NCBI GenBank assembly: GCA_039720395.1
Contig: CM077826.1
Coordinates: forward strand, 35,740,790-35,804,789
Source: Liquidambar formosana
Taxonomy: Eukaryota > Streptophyta > Magnoliopsida > Saxifragales > Altingiaceae
Direction of reading: 5' to 3'
DNA: 64,000 bases
Made by a program: the position numbers and the translations under genes. Shown in pieces: positions 10,411 through 22,345 of this stretch; position 1 is the stretch's first letter; each line of letters opens with the position of its first letter. The notes under the pieces are model-generated. The model was not told the DNA's origin and did no database searches. It worked only from the letters and a program-made list of their open reading frames with translations.

Positions 10411-12067
10411 TGTTAGGATTATGCCCTAGAGCCAATCATGGAGATGATTGTTTAGGGATTAGGAACAATCAATTGATTTCATTTATATATGTCACATTTA
10501 TTATTGATTTAATAAAAGGGCTTATTCTATTATGTTTATATGCATCATTTATATTTACATAATATGTCCATGGAGTTAGAGTTGAGAATATGAAATTACA
10601 AAGGATTGTAATTTTGAGACTGTAAATATATCTCTGTACTAAACTCCTAAATCATTCCTAGTTGAAGGTTCAGTATGATGGACAGTAATGAACCATAGGA
10701 CTAGCACTTGTTAGGTTGACTCTATAGGAGGATAGCTAGTCTCAAGCTATTTGTGTGAAGACACTACAACCAACAAGTGGGTGCCTATTATCAGAATAGG
10801 TACACTGAATGTGACCAAAGATATGAGATAAACTGAATGGAGTTTTAACCTGCCTGTCAATCAGTTTCTCATTGTTATAGTGGTACAAGTAATCCTTAGA
10901 CCTGAGACACCATGGTTGTCTTATACATGTAGCTTTAGAAGTTTGATAACACTAAGTGCAGATCCTATTCAGGGGTCTGTAAGGGTGTTCATTGGCCCTA
11001 CTGCTATGTGTGTGAAGGCATGTGAGTGATCAACAAGGAATCCATCACTCTCAGGAAAAAGAAAGTGAATGTCTCATGCAGCATTCATTGAATATAACTC
11101 ATTAAATCCATGGGCCCATGGTAGAATGAATATGGAAAGGAGTTTCCATAAGTTCATCATTGAGTTGATATTAATGAATGAGTATAAAGTAATTGAACTA
11201 GGGACTTGACAGACTTCCATGACCTATTAGTTCAATTGGAGACATTGTGTTGATGGAAGGATGGAATTGTAACCTATAAACTATAATAGAAGGGTTCTTT
11301 GTAAATGACTATTCACCTCATTAAGGACCACACCATGAGCCATATGCTAGGTGTTACTCATGGTTAGTAGAAGCCCTAATTGATATAAATGAGTTATAAT
11401 CAATTAGGGAATTGAAAGGAGTTTCAATTAGACCCTTAATGGAAAGTGTTCCATTGTGCACAACTTGTGCTGTTCCTACTACTTGATGATGTGAACCCAA
11501 TGGGTCACACACTGATCATGCTAAGAGAGCTTGATTGTCTATGAGAGAAAGGGTATAAGTGATTACAGAAAAGTTCTTTAAGGGGCTAATTTGTATTTGA
11601 TGCAAACTAATGGGCTAATTGTGTAATTAAGAGTAATTACACAAATTAGATTAGGGTTTGGAATCCCCCCTTGGCCGGCCCTATTAGTGGGCTATATAAT
11701 GCCCACTATAAGGTGATGACATCATCACAATCACTCCTCTTCAAGGGCTGGCTGAAAATTACACCTCTCTCTCTCTCTCTCTCTCCCTCTTCTCCACCTC
11801 TAGCAACCCTAAGGAAGAAGAAGGAAAGGACAACTTGCTCAAGCTAGGTGTGGATACTGTTGGAGGCAGTGCACTTGGACTGCTCAATCAGAAGACAAAG
11901 CTTGGAGCATAAAGGAGAAGACTTGTTCAACTGTAAGTAATTCTACCCTCTTCTAGTTAGGGTTTTTGTTTTGTATTAAGCATAATTAAGATTCGTGGGT
12001 TTGGGAATCGTAGGAAAAATTTTAAATTCCGCCTTTGTAGTTTTCCTCCCTAGTTAGATTCCCAACA
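10411..12067 (+). repeat. 5' LTR of A1
   Basis: Begins TGTTAGGATTATGCCCTAGA and ends GATTCCCAACA. Contains a TATA box (GGGCTATATAATG near 11691-11703), a short inverted repeat GTGATGA/TCATCAC just downstream, and a CT dinucleotide run at about 11765-11785. Confidence 0.94.
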
Positions 12068-12068
12068 G

Positions 12069-12081
12069 TGGTATCAAAGCC
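12069..12081 (+). other. Primer-binding site of A1 (initiator Met tRNA type)
   Basis: TGGTATCAAAGCC begins one base after the 5' LTR. It differs by one base from TGGTATCAGAGCC in the B elements, the usual copia site for initiator-Met tRNA. Confidence 0.8.
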
Positions 12082-12189
12082 ATGGTTATGCCTAATACAA
12101 ACTGCATGTGGGCTGTAATTTATGGTAAAATTGATTGGTTTAATGAATTGAGATTCATGTTCATGCATTTAATTGATTTCCCTCTCATG

Positions 12190-12505
12190 GCCGAACCTAG
12201 GGTTATTGAACCCTAGGTGTTTATCTCTTCTTCTCCTCTTCTAAAATAGTTTTAAGGCTGCTGGAAATTCAAAGAGTTGAATAGGTTTCAGTTTTGGAAA
12301 AGAAGAAGGAGGAAACTAGGGTTTCCTCTTCATGGCCGAACCTGGGGTTTTGAACCCTAGGCTGTTTTTCCCTCTTCTCCTCTTCTAATATTCTTCTAAC
12401 ATTAATTCTGGAATTTTTGAGAAGCATGTGATATATACAGAAGAAGAAGAAACCAGGGTTTCTTCTATGGAGGCCGAACCTAGGGTTTGGAACCCTAGGT
12501 TGCTC
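12190..12505 (+). repeat. Threefold ~140-bp repeat with CCTAGGGTT/AACCCTAGG hairpins (A1 leader)
   Basis: Three copies of GGCCGAACCTAGGG-like sequence start near 12190, 12335 and 12473. Each holds an inverted repeat, CCTAGGGTT then 3-4 nt then AACCCTAGG (12196-12217, 12341-12361 with one change, 12479-12499). The B elements have one copy of this unit. Confidence 0.75.
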
Positions 12506-13379
12506 TCTTTTGTATTTTGTTTTTGTTTTGGTTTAATTAAGACATGAGATGGCTGTAATTAATTCACATAAAGATGTCATGGTGATTTCTCAAGCATAGG
12601 GATGCATGAGAATTAAAACAAGACAAAAGGAATAGGAAGAACACATGGAGTTTGAATCTGGGTTTTAGAAACCCTGTGGTTCTTGCTACTGTTTTGTACA
12701 GAATCCTCTGTAAAATTGATGTATATTCTTTATAGGATCATTATACATAATGTATGTATGATTTTATTTAAGTTTTATAAGAGTCTTGATGCATAAAGAA
12801 TCAAAAAGTTTGATTTCTTGGAAGAACACAGCAGGCTGTTTTTCTGCAGAAAGTCATCAATGGAGTTTTGTTCATATCTTGAGTTAGGGAACTCCAAATT
12901 GCATGAAACCAATTTTATTAGTTTCCTAAGACATGTAGGATGCTAGGAAAAATAATTTGGTAACCTGAATTAATCATCTTGCTGGGTTTTAAATCAATTT
13001 GTGATCAGGTACAGTGTGCTGTCAAATTCTGGACAGCCTACTGTTCTTGAATTGTTTAGAACAATTGGGGATGATTTGATCATCCAAACCACTTCAATTA
13101 GCTTAGTAATTCATGTAGGGACATGATACAAAAGCTGGTTTTGATGGTGGAGCCGAATTGATTAAGTTTTAGAAACTTTTGTGACCTTGGAGGTCCTCCC
13201 ATGGTGGTGCCAGCACTGGGTTCTTGAAACCCTAATGTTCTTTGAAGAAGACAGCCCTCTTGGCCACCCCACACGTGTCCATGGGCTTGGCCCACACCCT
13301 GGCTTGAGTCCCCCTTTGCTGGCCATGGCCTCCCATGGCCTGGCCAAGCCATGGCAGCCTTGCTAAGCCATGGCAACCC

Positions 13380-13960
13380 ACTATAGGTGGCGGTAGCCTT
13401 AGGGTTTCTTAGGAAACCCTAATTCATTAATTGCATTAATTAAAAACCCTAATTTGGCTATTAATTACCTTAATTAAAGTGTTTAATGATTGGTCATTAA
13501 TTGACCAATCATGGTTATTAATCATTAGGGTATAATTAAGTGCATTTATGATGTCCAGGGTTTAGGGTTTAGGAAACCCTAATTCGTATTAATTAAACCC
13601 TAACTCTATTAATGCATTAATTAATAACTAAACCTAGTAATTAATGTGTCTAACCTAGGGTTAAATGATTGGTCATTAATGACCAATCATGATCATTAAT
13701 GGTTTAGTAATTAATCATTGGCATTTAATAGGTTTAAGGTTTAGGGTTTTAGAAACCCTAATTAGTGCATATTAATTAGGAGTAATTAATATCCTAGGTG
13801 GCATTAATTAAACCCTAATCCTAATCATTAATACCGTATAAACCTAGGGTTTAAATGATTGGCCATTAATTGACCAATCATAAGGCATTTAATGCATTAG
13901 GGTTACACTTAGGGTTTAGAGTTAATGCATTTAGGGTTTAGGGTTTTAGGAAACCCTAAT
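13380..13960 (+). repeat. Diverged ~185-bp repeats with palindromic CCAAT boxes (A1 leader)
   Basis: AT-rich units contain TTTAGGG-like runs and a palindrome with arms ATGATTGGTCATT and AATGACCAATCAT. Copies are at 13485-13512, 13665-13690 (perfect, no spacer) and 13855-13881. Related palindromes occur twice in each B element. No coding potential. Confidence 0.7.
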
Positions 13961-15180
13961 GCACTAATTAATTAATAAAATGATTTTATTTAATTCCGAA
14001 ATTGATTATTTAATTAATGGTGATTAATTTTATATTGTTTTAAATGGTTTAAAACACAATTTAGGATTAAATAAAAATCTGGAAATTTTAATTAAATAAA
14101 ATTGTTTTGTTTAATTAAAAAGATCCTAATATTTGATATTAGAGTTTAATTAGGGGACTTTAAATGTCTCAATTGATTTGATTAATTGAAATTAAATGTC
14201 TTAATTGTTAAGACTTAATTAATTCTAGAAATTATGCATATCCTAATAAGATTAGGACACATTAATGAGATTAATGAAAACCAATCAATAGAGTTACCAT
14301 GAATGCCCATATGTTTATTGCTTACAGTTATTTCCTTTATTATGCAATGTGATTGTATGGTTATGGATGGATGATGATTATGGACTATACCTTAAACCAA
14401 TTGTGATTGGCCGTCTTATGAACGGGTTGTATAATTTTTCAAGAGTTGTTAATTTTTGGTGATGTATTATTTATTTGGGGCTTGCATGCCACCTTCTTCT
14501 CTCTCTCTATCATTCTCTTATGTACCCCACATTCCCCTTATGTATCCCTTTCTTTACATTATGTAAATGTTATGTAATCGAGAGTGCACTAAGGAGCATG
14601 GTGGACCTAAAGGAGCATGGTGGAGCCCAACAAGCCTATGGTGGAGACCATCAAGCTAATGGAGGAGATTGAAGGACTTGAAAGCTTGAAGAAGACTTTC
14701 AAGAGAGCATGCTATGTTTTGAATTAATGTTTTACGATCACCTACACCCACCTTAGACCTAGGATTCAATTCATTGGCTTGGATTGAATCCTCTTAAAGT
14801 CCATAATCATCATAGTGGGAGCTTTTAATGAGATTAATAGTGATAGCTCCAAATCCAAAGATCGTTATATGTCACCTTATAGGGACTAATATTGATAAGT
14901 GGATTATATATATATAATGTTGTTATATATTTCTTATTTAAATGCATGAGATGTATGTTAGATTAGTTATTTTGATGAGACCCTTAAAACCCCTCTATTT
15001 TAATATTAAGTTGGAAATGGAGAATACATTAGGGAATGGATTCTTCATTGCCTTCCATCATTATAGGATCATCTAACGTCCCTTAATGTGGGTACCTGGC
15101 TGCAGACATGTAGGAGCTACCCATATTAAAGACATTACTTGAAACTATCACATATGTAGATATCATGGGGTGCCTAAGCT
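13961..15180 (+). other. Noncoding leader of A1, no gene seen
   Basis: Long AT-rich leader between the repeats above and the hairpin triplet. Only short chance ORFs occur. It includes a T(C)TCTCTCTAT pyrimidine stretch near 14500 that is shared with the B elements. Confidence 0.6.
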
Positions 15181-15400
15181 GGTATATACCAAGAAACTAA
15201 CATGTGAGGTATATATTTGGTGAAACATACCTGTGTGAATGATGGGCTTAACTTAACTAGGGAAGTATTCCAAGAAACTAACATGTGAGGAGTATGTACC
15301 CTAGAGGCAAAATGATTGGAACTTGCTTATGAAGCAATAGACAAAGAGTTGTCTTCTTACTGTGGGTTAGAAGTCAAGAAACTAACATGTGAGGCTTCTA
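15181..15400 (+). promoter_or_regulatory. Three hairpins with one shared 19-nt loop (A1)
   Basis: The sequence CAAGAAACTAACATGTGAG occurs at 15190-15208, 15271-15289 and 15375-15393. The flanks differ each time but pair with each other (GTATATAC/GTATATAT; GGG..GTATTC/GAGTATG..CCC; AGAAGT/GCTTCT). All three B elements have the same triplet. It ends about 180 nt before the gag ATG, where a packaging or dimerisation signal could sit. The function is inferred. Confidence 0.65.
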
Positions 15401-15570
15401 GGTCATAGTGGGACCCCAATCCCCATTAGGAATAAGATTCCCGAATTCCATTAGAGGGTGTATGGAATTTGATAAAATAGTGGGAGGTACCATATGATTA
15501 AAGACCCGATCATTATGGATTAAAAATGAAATCTAATTCTCTATTTAATTTTTATATGTAGTTCATAGAA

Positions 15571-16140
15571 ATGGCTCACCTCAACCCGTTATCCAAAATA
15601 TTGGACATCAACCGTTTGACTGGACCAAATTGTCTTGATTGGCTTAGGAATCTAAAAATTGTTTTGGATTCCAAGAATCTTACCTATGCACTTCATAATC
15701 CACTCCCATTGCTCCTGCAGAGGCTACAACTCAGCAAGAGAAAGACGCTTACCAGAAGCGCATGGACGACGATCTCATGGCAAGGTGCTATATGATGATA
15801 TTTATGAGTCTCGAGCTTAAGAAGCAACATGAGTCCATGGGAAGTGCTTACGAGATTTTTATCAACATACAAGAATTGTATGGGAAAGAATTCTTGCTTG
15901 AATTTAATGAAACTGCTACTTCCAAGTCTAAGCTCAAGTCCAAGGGCAAGGGTATAGGCAAGGGCAAGAGTACCCGAAGGAAGAAGAAAGGTAACAACAA
16001 AGCCAAAGGAACCTGTTTTCACTGCGGCAAAAATGGGCACTAGAAACGTAACTACCGGGAGTATCTGGATACTCTAAAGAACCAACCTTTGGAAGGTATG
16101 GATCATGCTCTAAACTAAATGTTAGTTCTACTTCCACTGG
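15571..16140 (+). pseudogene. Broken copia gag of A1
   Basis: The start MAHLNPLSKILDINRLTGPN is the typical N-terminus of this copia gag group. It runs to about 15795, shifts frame, loses most of the capsid region, and resumes at 15762-16043 with a Lys-rich linker and the zinc knuckle start CFHCGKNGH. The knuckle is broken: the codon after that His is TAG (16042-16044) and the final Cys is replaced by Tyr. The element therefore cannot make a normal capsid. Confidence 0.8.
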
Positions 16141-16539
16141 GGTACTTAATTCTGATGGGAATTGTGATTCCATGCAGAATCTAGTGCGAAGCAGAAGGCA
16201 GAGTAAAGGCGGATCAACCCTACAAGTGGGGAATGGAGCAAACGTTGCTGCATTAGCTTTGGGGCTTGTTGCTTGACTCTACCTAATGGAGTAGTTTAGA
16301 AATAATAGTTGGCTATCTTTACATTCTAAAAGTTGTTAGAAACATTAATTTTATTTCAGTTATATCTAAACGAGGTTTTAGTTTGATTTAATAAATGTTT
16401 TCTATTAAATGAAGAGTTCATTACTTCTGGAGTTTATATGGATGGCCTTTATTTTCTAAACTTTATTGCAAATATGAATTGCAATGGAGCATGATAGTTC
16501 TAAATTGAATGCTAATAAACCTAAGAGAACAAGATATAC

Positions 16540-17075
16540 ATAGTGATGTTTGTAGAAGTTTCTCTAACTTTACAACCTTTACCGATGATTCAGTCTAGGT
16601 TTAGGTGTGTATACTTAATGAAGTACAAATCTGAAACATTTGAAAGGTTCAAAGAATTCAGATATGAAGTAGATAAACAAACCGGTAAAAGTATTAAAGC
16701 TCTTTGATTAGATCGGGGAGGCGAATATTTAACCGGTTAATTTTTAGATCAACTTGTTCAAATGGGCATTCAATCACAATGGACACCTCTTGGAACACCA
16801 TAACTTAATGGTGTGTCAGAAAGGAGGAAGAGGACCTTATTGGATATGGTCCGATCCATGATAAGTTACAACGACCTAATATTATCCTTGTTAGGATATG
16901 CCCTAGAAATTGCCACGTACCTGTGAAACAGAGTTCAAACCAAGGCTGTCCCTTAAGACCTGTATGAGATATGGAAAGGGAAGCACCAAACCTTAAGCAT
17001 GTTAAGGTATAGGGGTTGCACTGCATATGTAGAGACACATGATGTAACCAAATTGGAAATCAAGATAACTTGAAC
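16540..17075 (+). pseudogene. Copia integrase remnant of A1
   Basis: Readable pieces in shifting frames match the copia integrase core: FTDD near 16580, a segment around 16700-16720 that would read as SDRGGEY, then MGIQSQWTPLGTP-like and NGVSER-like stretches at 16760-16825 and a zone near 16960 matching YEIWKGK. Several frameshifts and stops occur. No continuous reading frame remains. Confidence 0.7.
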
Positions 17076-17289
17076 GTAGGTTTGTGGATTATCCTAAATA
17101 GAGTTTAGGATACTAAGTCTATTATCCTGATGAACAAAAGGTGTTTTGTTTGTATGTTTGCAATCTTTCCTGAAAAAGAGTTTATTCAAGAAGGCGGCAA
17201 CAACAGGAAAACAGAACTCAAAGAGTTGTCTAATGAGACACAAACCGACATTGATGCAACCCCTGTCCCTGTTGAGACAGAACCCATTA

Positions 17290-18189
17290 TTGTACCATGA
17301 TTGTACAAAGGGTTAGTGGGAGTGCGATCATATTTTGGTCCTATAAGTGAATGACGTTCTACTTATTAGGGAATAATGTAGAGACGTTGTCAATAGTGAA
17401 AAATTAGTTTTTCACAAAGTTTCTCCATAAAAGATTTGGAAGAAGCATCCTATATTCTAGGAATAGAGGTCTATAGAGATAGATCTTAAAGGATGCTAAG
17501 TCTCTCCCAATTGAAGTACATAGACAAGATTTTGAAAGAGTTCAAAATGCATGATTCCAAAAGGAGGCCTAATTCCTGTCAGACATGGAATCAAGTTGTC
17601 TATAACTAAAAGACCAGATATCAGTTTTGCTGTAAATGTTACGAGCAGATATCAGGCAGACCCAGATAAGGAACACTGGGAAGCAGTCAAGGCTATCCTT
17701 AAGTTCTTGGGAAGAACTAAAGGACCTATGCCTTGCCTATGGAGAAAGAAACTTGAAATGGTTGGTAGAACGCATTCAGATTTTCAATCTGACGATGATG
17801 ATAGTAGATCAACATCGAGGTATGTTCTTACCTTAAATGGTGGAGCTATAAATTTGAGTGCATTGCTGCATGTTTGGATGAGTAAGTTCATTGCAGAACT
17901 AGGAGTGGTTCCTGACATTGAGAAGCCTTTACTATTGTTTTTGTGACAACAATAAGGCTAGTGCTCAAGACAAGGATCCACAATCTCATCAAAAGTCCAA
18001 ACTTTAAGCGGCAATTCCAAGTGATTAGAGAGATCATTGGAAGAGATGACATATACATATAAAAGTTTAAAAGAATAGAGATTAAAGAAGACCCCTTTAC
18101 TAAAGCTATGACCCAAGTGTGTTGGATCACCACCAACAAGATATGAGTATGAGATACATGGTGGATTGGCAATAGTGCAAGTGGGAGAT
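17290..18189 (+). pseudogene. RT tail and RNase H remnant of A1, with 3' purine tract
   Basis: The segment 17455-17540 resembles the end of copia RT (ILGIEVYRDRS, LSQ.KYIDKILK). 17590-17900 is an RNase H remnant starting RPDISFAVNVTSRYQADPDK. The RT core, including the YVDD region, is missing. The internal region ends with the purine tract AAGTGGGAGAT at 18179-18189, directly before the 3' LTR, which is the expected plus-strand primer. Confidence 0.72.
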
Positions 18190-19846
18190 TGTTAGGATTA
18201 TGCCCTAGAGCCAATCATGGAGATGATTGTTTAGGGATTAGGAACAATCAATTGATTTCATTTATATATGTCACATTTATTATTGATTTAATAAAAGGGC
18301 TTATTCTATTATGTTTATATGCATCATTTATATTTACATAATATGTCCATGGAGTTAGAGTTGAGAATATGAAATTACAAAGGGTTGTAATTTTGAGACT
18401 GTAAATATATCTCTGTACTAAACTCCTAAATCATTCCTAGTTGAAGGTTCACTATGATGGACAGTAATGAACCATAGGACTAGCACTTGTTAGGTTGACT
18501 CTATAGGAGGATAGCTAGTCTCAAGCTATTTGTGTGGAGACACTACAACCAACAAGTGGGTGCCTATTATCAGAATAGGTACACTGAATGTGACCAAAGA
18601 TATGAGATAAACTGAATGGAGTTTTAACCTGCCTGTCAATCAGTTTCTCATTGTTATAGTGGTACAAGTAATCCTTAGACCTGAGACACCATGGTTGTCT
18701 TATACATGTAGCTTTAGAAGTTTGATAACACTAAGTGCAGATCCTATTCAGGGGTTTGTAAGGGTGTTCATTGGCCCTACTGCTATGTGTGTGAAGGCAT
18801 GTGAGTGATCAACAAGGAATCCATCACTCTCAGGAAAAAGAAAGTGAATGTCTCATACAGCATTCATTGAATATAACTCATTAAATCCATGGGCCCATGG
18901 TAGAATGAATATGGAAAGGAGTTTCCATAAGTTCATCATTGAGTTGATATTAATGAATGAGTATAAAGTAATTGAACTAGGGACTTGACAGACTTCCATG
19001 TCCTATTAGTTCAATTGGAGACATTGTGTTGATGGAAGGATGGAATTGTAACCTGTAAACTATAACAGAAGGGTTCTTTGTAAATGACTATTCACCTCAT
19101 TAAGGACCACACCATGAGCCATATGCTAGGTGTTACTCATGGTTAGTAGAAGCCCTAATTGATATAAATGAGTTATAATCAATTAGGGAATTGAAAGGAG
19201 TTTCAATTAGACCCTTAATGGAAAGTGTTCCATTGTGCACAACTTGTGTTGTTCCTACTACTTGATGATGTGAACCCAATGGGTCACACACTGATCATGC
19301 TAAGAGAGCTTGATTGTCTATGAGAGAAAGGCTATAAGTGATTACAGAAAAGTTCTTTAAGGGGCTAATTTGTATTTGATGCAAACTAATGGGCTAATTG
19401 TGTAATTAAGAGTAATTACACAAATTAGATTAGGGTTTGGAATCCCCCCTTGGCCGGCCCTATTAGTGGGCTATATAATGCCCACTATAAGGTGATGACA
19501 TCATCACAATCACTCCTCTTCAAGGGCTGGCTGAAAATTACACCTCTCTCTCTCTCTCTCTCTCCCTCTTCTCCACCTCTAGCAACCCTAAGGAAGAAGA
19601 AGGAAAGGACAACTTGCTCAAGCTAGGTGTGGATACTGTTGGAGGCAGTGCACTTGGACTGCTCAATCAGAAGACAAAGCTTGGAGCATAAAGGAGAAGA
19701 CTTGTTCAACTGTAAGTAATTCTACCCTCTTCTAGTTAGGGTTTTTGTTTTGTATTAAGCATAATTAAGATTCATGGGTTTGGGAATTGTAGGAAAAATT
19801 TTAAATTCCGCCTTTGTAGTTTTCCTCCCTAGTTAGATTCCCAACA
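18190..19846 (+). repeat. 3' LTR of A1
   Basis: 1657 bp, the same length as the 5' LTR, with about 12 substitutions seen by eye and no indel. The flanking CAATG at 19847-19851 completes the target-site duplication. Confidence 0.94.
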
Positions 19847-19851
19847 CAATG

Positions 19852-20015
19852 TCCTCCATCTGTACTTCTTCAGGTATATCATCCCAGCCCATGGGAATTA
19901 TGGGCTCACTTGGCAATCGATCAGGATAAAGCACATAGTAATCAAATTTCCCCGATGGTTCTCCTAATAGCCCCACTTGAGGGTCTCCTGCTTCATACCT
20001 CTCTTTCAACTGCTG
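19852..20015 (-). pseudogene. G1 gag-pro linker between gag stop and A1 insertion
   Basis: Reads in the gag frame on the minus strand (GDPQVGLLGEPSGKFDYYVL, then MGWDDIPEEVQ) and is cut by A1. It joins the 10394 side of the protease region once A1 is removed. Confidence 0.6.
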
Positions 20016-21650
20016 TTAGATAGACTTCTTTAGCAATTGTAGGGTCTTTTGATCAATGAGGTCTTGGATGACCTGTCTCAACATAGCACAGTCCTTAGTG
20101 TCATGGCCGGGTATACCATGGTATTGGCAATATTGATGGGGTGTTTGGGGTTTTGGCTTTGGAGGGTGAGGTATGATAAGGCCTTGGTTACAGCATTGGT
20201 AAAAGGCTTGGGTTAAGGACATGGGTAATGGGGTGTATTGTCTTATGGGTAGGCAAGGTCGAGATGGGTTGGCTTCAATGACATTTATGGAGTTTGATGA
20301 ATTATGAGAGGGAAGTAGATTTTGGGTGATATTTGGGCGATTTGGTGGAGTTGGTGGTGAGATGATTTGTTTGTCAAGTAAGTCTTGGATCTCATGCCTA
20401 GGGTGATAACAACGGTTGGTTGAGTGGCCTTTGGCTTAGTGGAATTTGCAGTATTCATTCTCATTGTAGTTCTTGGGCAATGGGTTTGGTGGTGATCTTG
20501 GGTCAAGAGGTTTCAACAGGCCTCGGCTTTTTAGCTTCTCAAGCACTTTTTCAAGTGGCATATGCAACTCAGTGAATTGGCGAGGTGGGTTGGTGTCATT
20601 TAGGGAGATGGGTTGAATGGGTTGGGCTATGGCATTGACCTCGACATTGTTTTTCCCAGCAAAGTTCGGCCTGCGGCTCTTTTGGACTTCTTCTGTCTTG
20701 ATTGACCCATCGGCAATGGCATCCTCAACTTGTGTACCTGCTCCGATAAGAGCCTTGAAATTAGGGAAGTAGTGAGCAAAGAGGTGTTTGTGATACACCG
20801 GCAATAGGTTCTTAACCACCAACTGAATCCGATCTTCCTCATTCGGTCTATCGGCCATTTTCGAGGCCTTTTGCCTCCACCTTGTGATGAAAACGGAAAA
20901 AGTCTCATTAGCCCCTTGTTTCGTGGTCTCTAGGTCCCTTCTTGTGACATCCACCTCAGTGTTGTACTTGTAGTGCTCTGAAAACTCATTACATATGTCC
21001 TCCCAAGTCCGGGTTCTATTCTCATCCAAGGCTAGGAACCATTTTAAGGCAGAAGTGGCTAGGGTTTCATGGAACATTTGGGCCAAGAGTTCATCTGTTG
21101 CTCCTCGAGGGTGCATAGCTCGTACACACATCTTCAAATGGGTCTTAGGGCAACCCGTTCCATCAAACTTTTCTAATTCGAGCATCTTGAATTGTAGTAG
21201 AATACGAGCTTGAGGGAACAAAGATAAGGTACGTACATCCACCATGTCATCTGTCCTACGGATTCCCTTTATAGTTCTTTCCAAGGCTTCTACCTTGCTA
21301 GCCAACATAGAATCTGTATCAGAGGTCTTCCCCTTACTTCCCCCTTCTAGGTTAAAAATTTTGGGTGATTCATTCCCCTTGGGCTTAGTACTTCCTCCCT
21401 CATTGGTCTTTGTGCCTTCTCCAGACTGGGTCCCATTTTCGGTGTTATCCCCCAGGGTACGGCCATTATTCTGTTCGGGTTCCGACATCTTATGTTGGAT
21501 ATCTTGGGCCATTTTCAATGCTCTCTCAGATACATCAGTGGTGTAATCAAGCTTGGTCATGATAGCCTTTAAACAAGTCTCAACATCAAAACCCCCTTCA
21601 CTAGTTGCTTCGTCGGCCATATCTGACTGGTTGGTAGAATCAATCTTCAC
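20016..21650 (-). pseudogene. G1 gag
   Basis: The capsid region of plant Tat gag is clear: FHETLATSALKWFLALDENRTRTWEDICNEF..HYKYNTEVD and TRRDLETTKQGANETFSVFITRWRQKA. Two C/H clusters follow (CKFH..KGHSTNRC and CQYHGIPGHDTKDC), probably nucleic-acid-binding knuckles of this lineage. In-frame TAA codons at 20436-20438 and 20016-20018 interrupt the frame; the first falls inside the first C/H cluster. The frame is open from GTG 21650, while the first ATG is at 21620. Homology with G2 gag (VLAW.RD..G.L.K) starts upstream of that ATG, so the true start is uncertain. Confidence 0.86.
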
Positions 21651-22345
21651 TAAGCGCCCTTGCTGGTCGCGGATCCAAGCCAGTACGTCCTCTCACTCCT
21701 CTGTGAAAGGGAACAATCAGTCTCTCATCCTAAGGGTATGTCCTAGGCTTCCATATTTGTCTCAATGACTTCACACCATATATACTCAATTAGTCCCTTT
21801 TAATCCAATTACCTTTGCAAGGGTCATAGGCGTAAGGTACGTATTAAGGATATAGGGTGCAAAGGTCCTCTATTAATTTTCCATTAAGCACATCACAAAT
21901 ACGGTCATGATATCATTACAAACAATGTGGGTGCATACGGGTGAAACCATAGTGCCCTACAAGTCTGTCTATATGGACTAATGATAAGGGTAGGCTGGGG
22001 TCCTTCACTTGCTTAAGCAATCTTTATACCTAACCACATGTGGCATCAGGAACACCGCGTGGGTCCAGCAGTACGTGATTAACTCATTTAATATACCCAA
22101 TGGCAAGCCCAAGGGTACTTGGCAAGAGAGGTTGAGAGCTTTTGCCCCAACTCATGGAATCAGGAAAACCAAGGTTGAGGCTAGGCCCATCAATGGCAAG
22201 GGACATCGATCCTATCATGCAAGAGTTTGCGCACACAATGCAATAAATGAAAGCACACAATCAAGCGAATGCAATGTGATTGATTTTAATTAAACAAAAG
22301 AAATTAACTTAGCCCAATCAAATTATATAGAGTCTAGCCCACAAA
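21651..22345 (-). other. G1 5' leader, no gene seen
   Basis: Untranslated stretch between primer site and gag on the minus strand. It contains short blocks shared with the G2 leader at 35976-36680 (for example the region near 22230-22350 against 36560-36690). No ORF with family resemblance. Confidence 0.6.

Larger units (their letters stand above)
10411..19846 (+). mobile_element. Copia-type retrotransposon A1, complete but coding-defective
   Basis: A 9436-bp element has LTRs at 10411-12067 and 18190-19846 (both 1657 bp), a primer site at 12069, a purine tract before the 3' LTR, and a perfect 5-bp target-site duplication CAATG (10406-10410 and 19847-19851). By eye the two LTRs differ at about a dozen positions, so insertion is recent. 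The internal part has a noncoding leader of about 3.5 kb, a broken gag, an integrase remnant and an RNase H remnant, while most of the RT is missing. It interrupts G1 between gag and protease. Confidence 0.94.

Noticed and set aside
13920..13950. TTTAGGG runs resembling plant telomere repeats
   Set aside because: Only two units in a row, embedded in an AT-rich element leader and copied in all B elements. Not an interstitial telomere array.
20285..20506. 73-codon minus-strand ORF overlapping G1 gag
   Set aside because: Different frame from gag. The gag frame, though stopped by a TAA, carries the recognisable C/H clusters.
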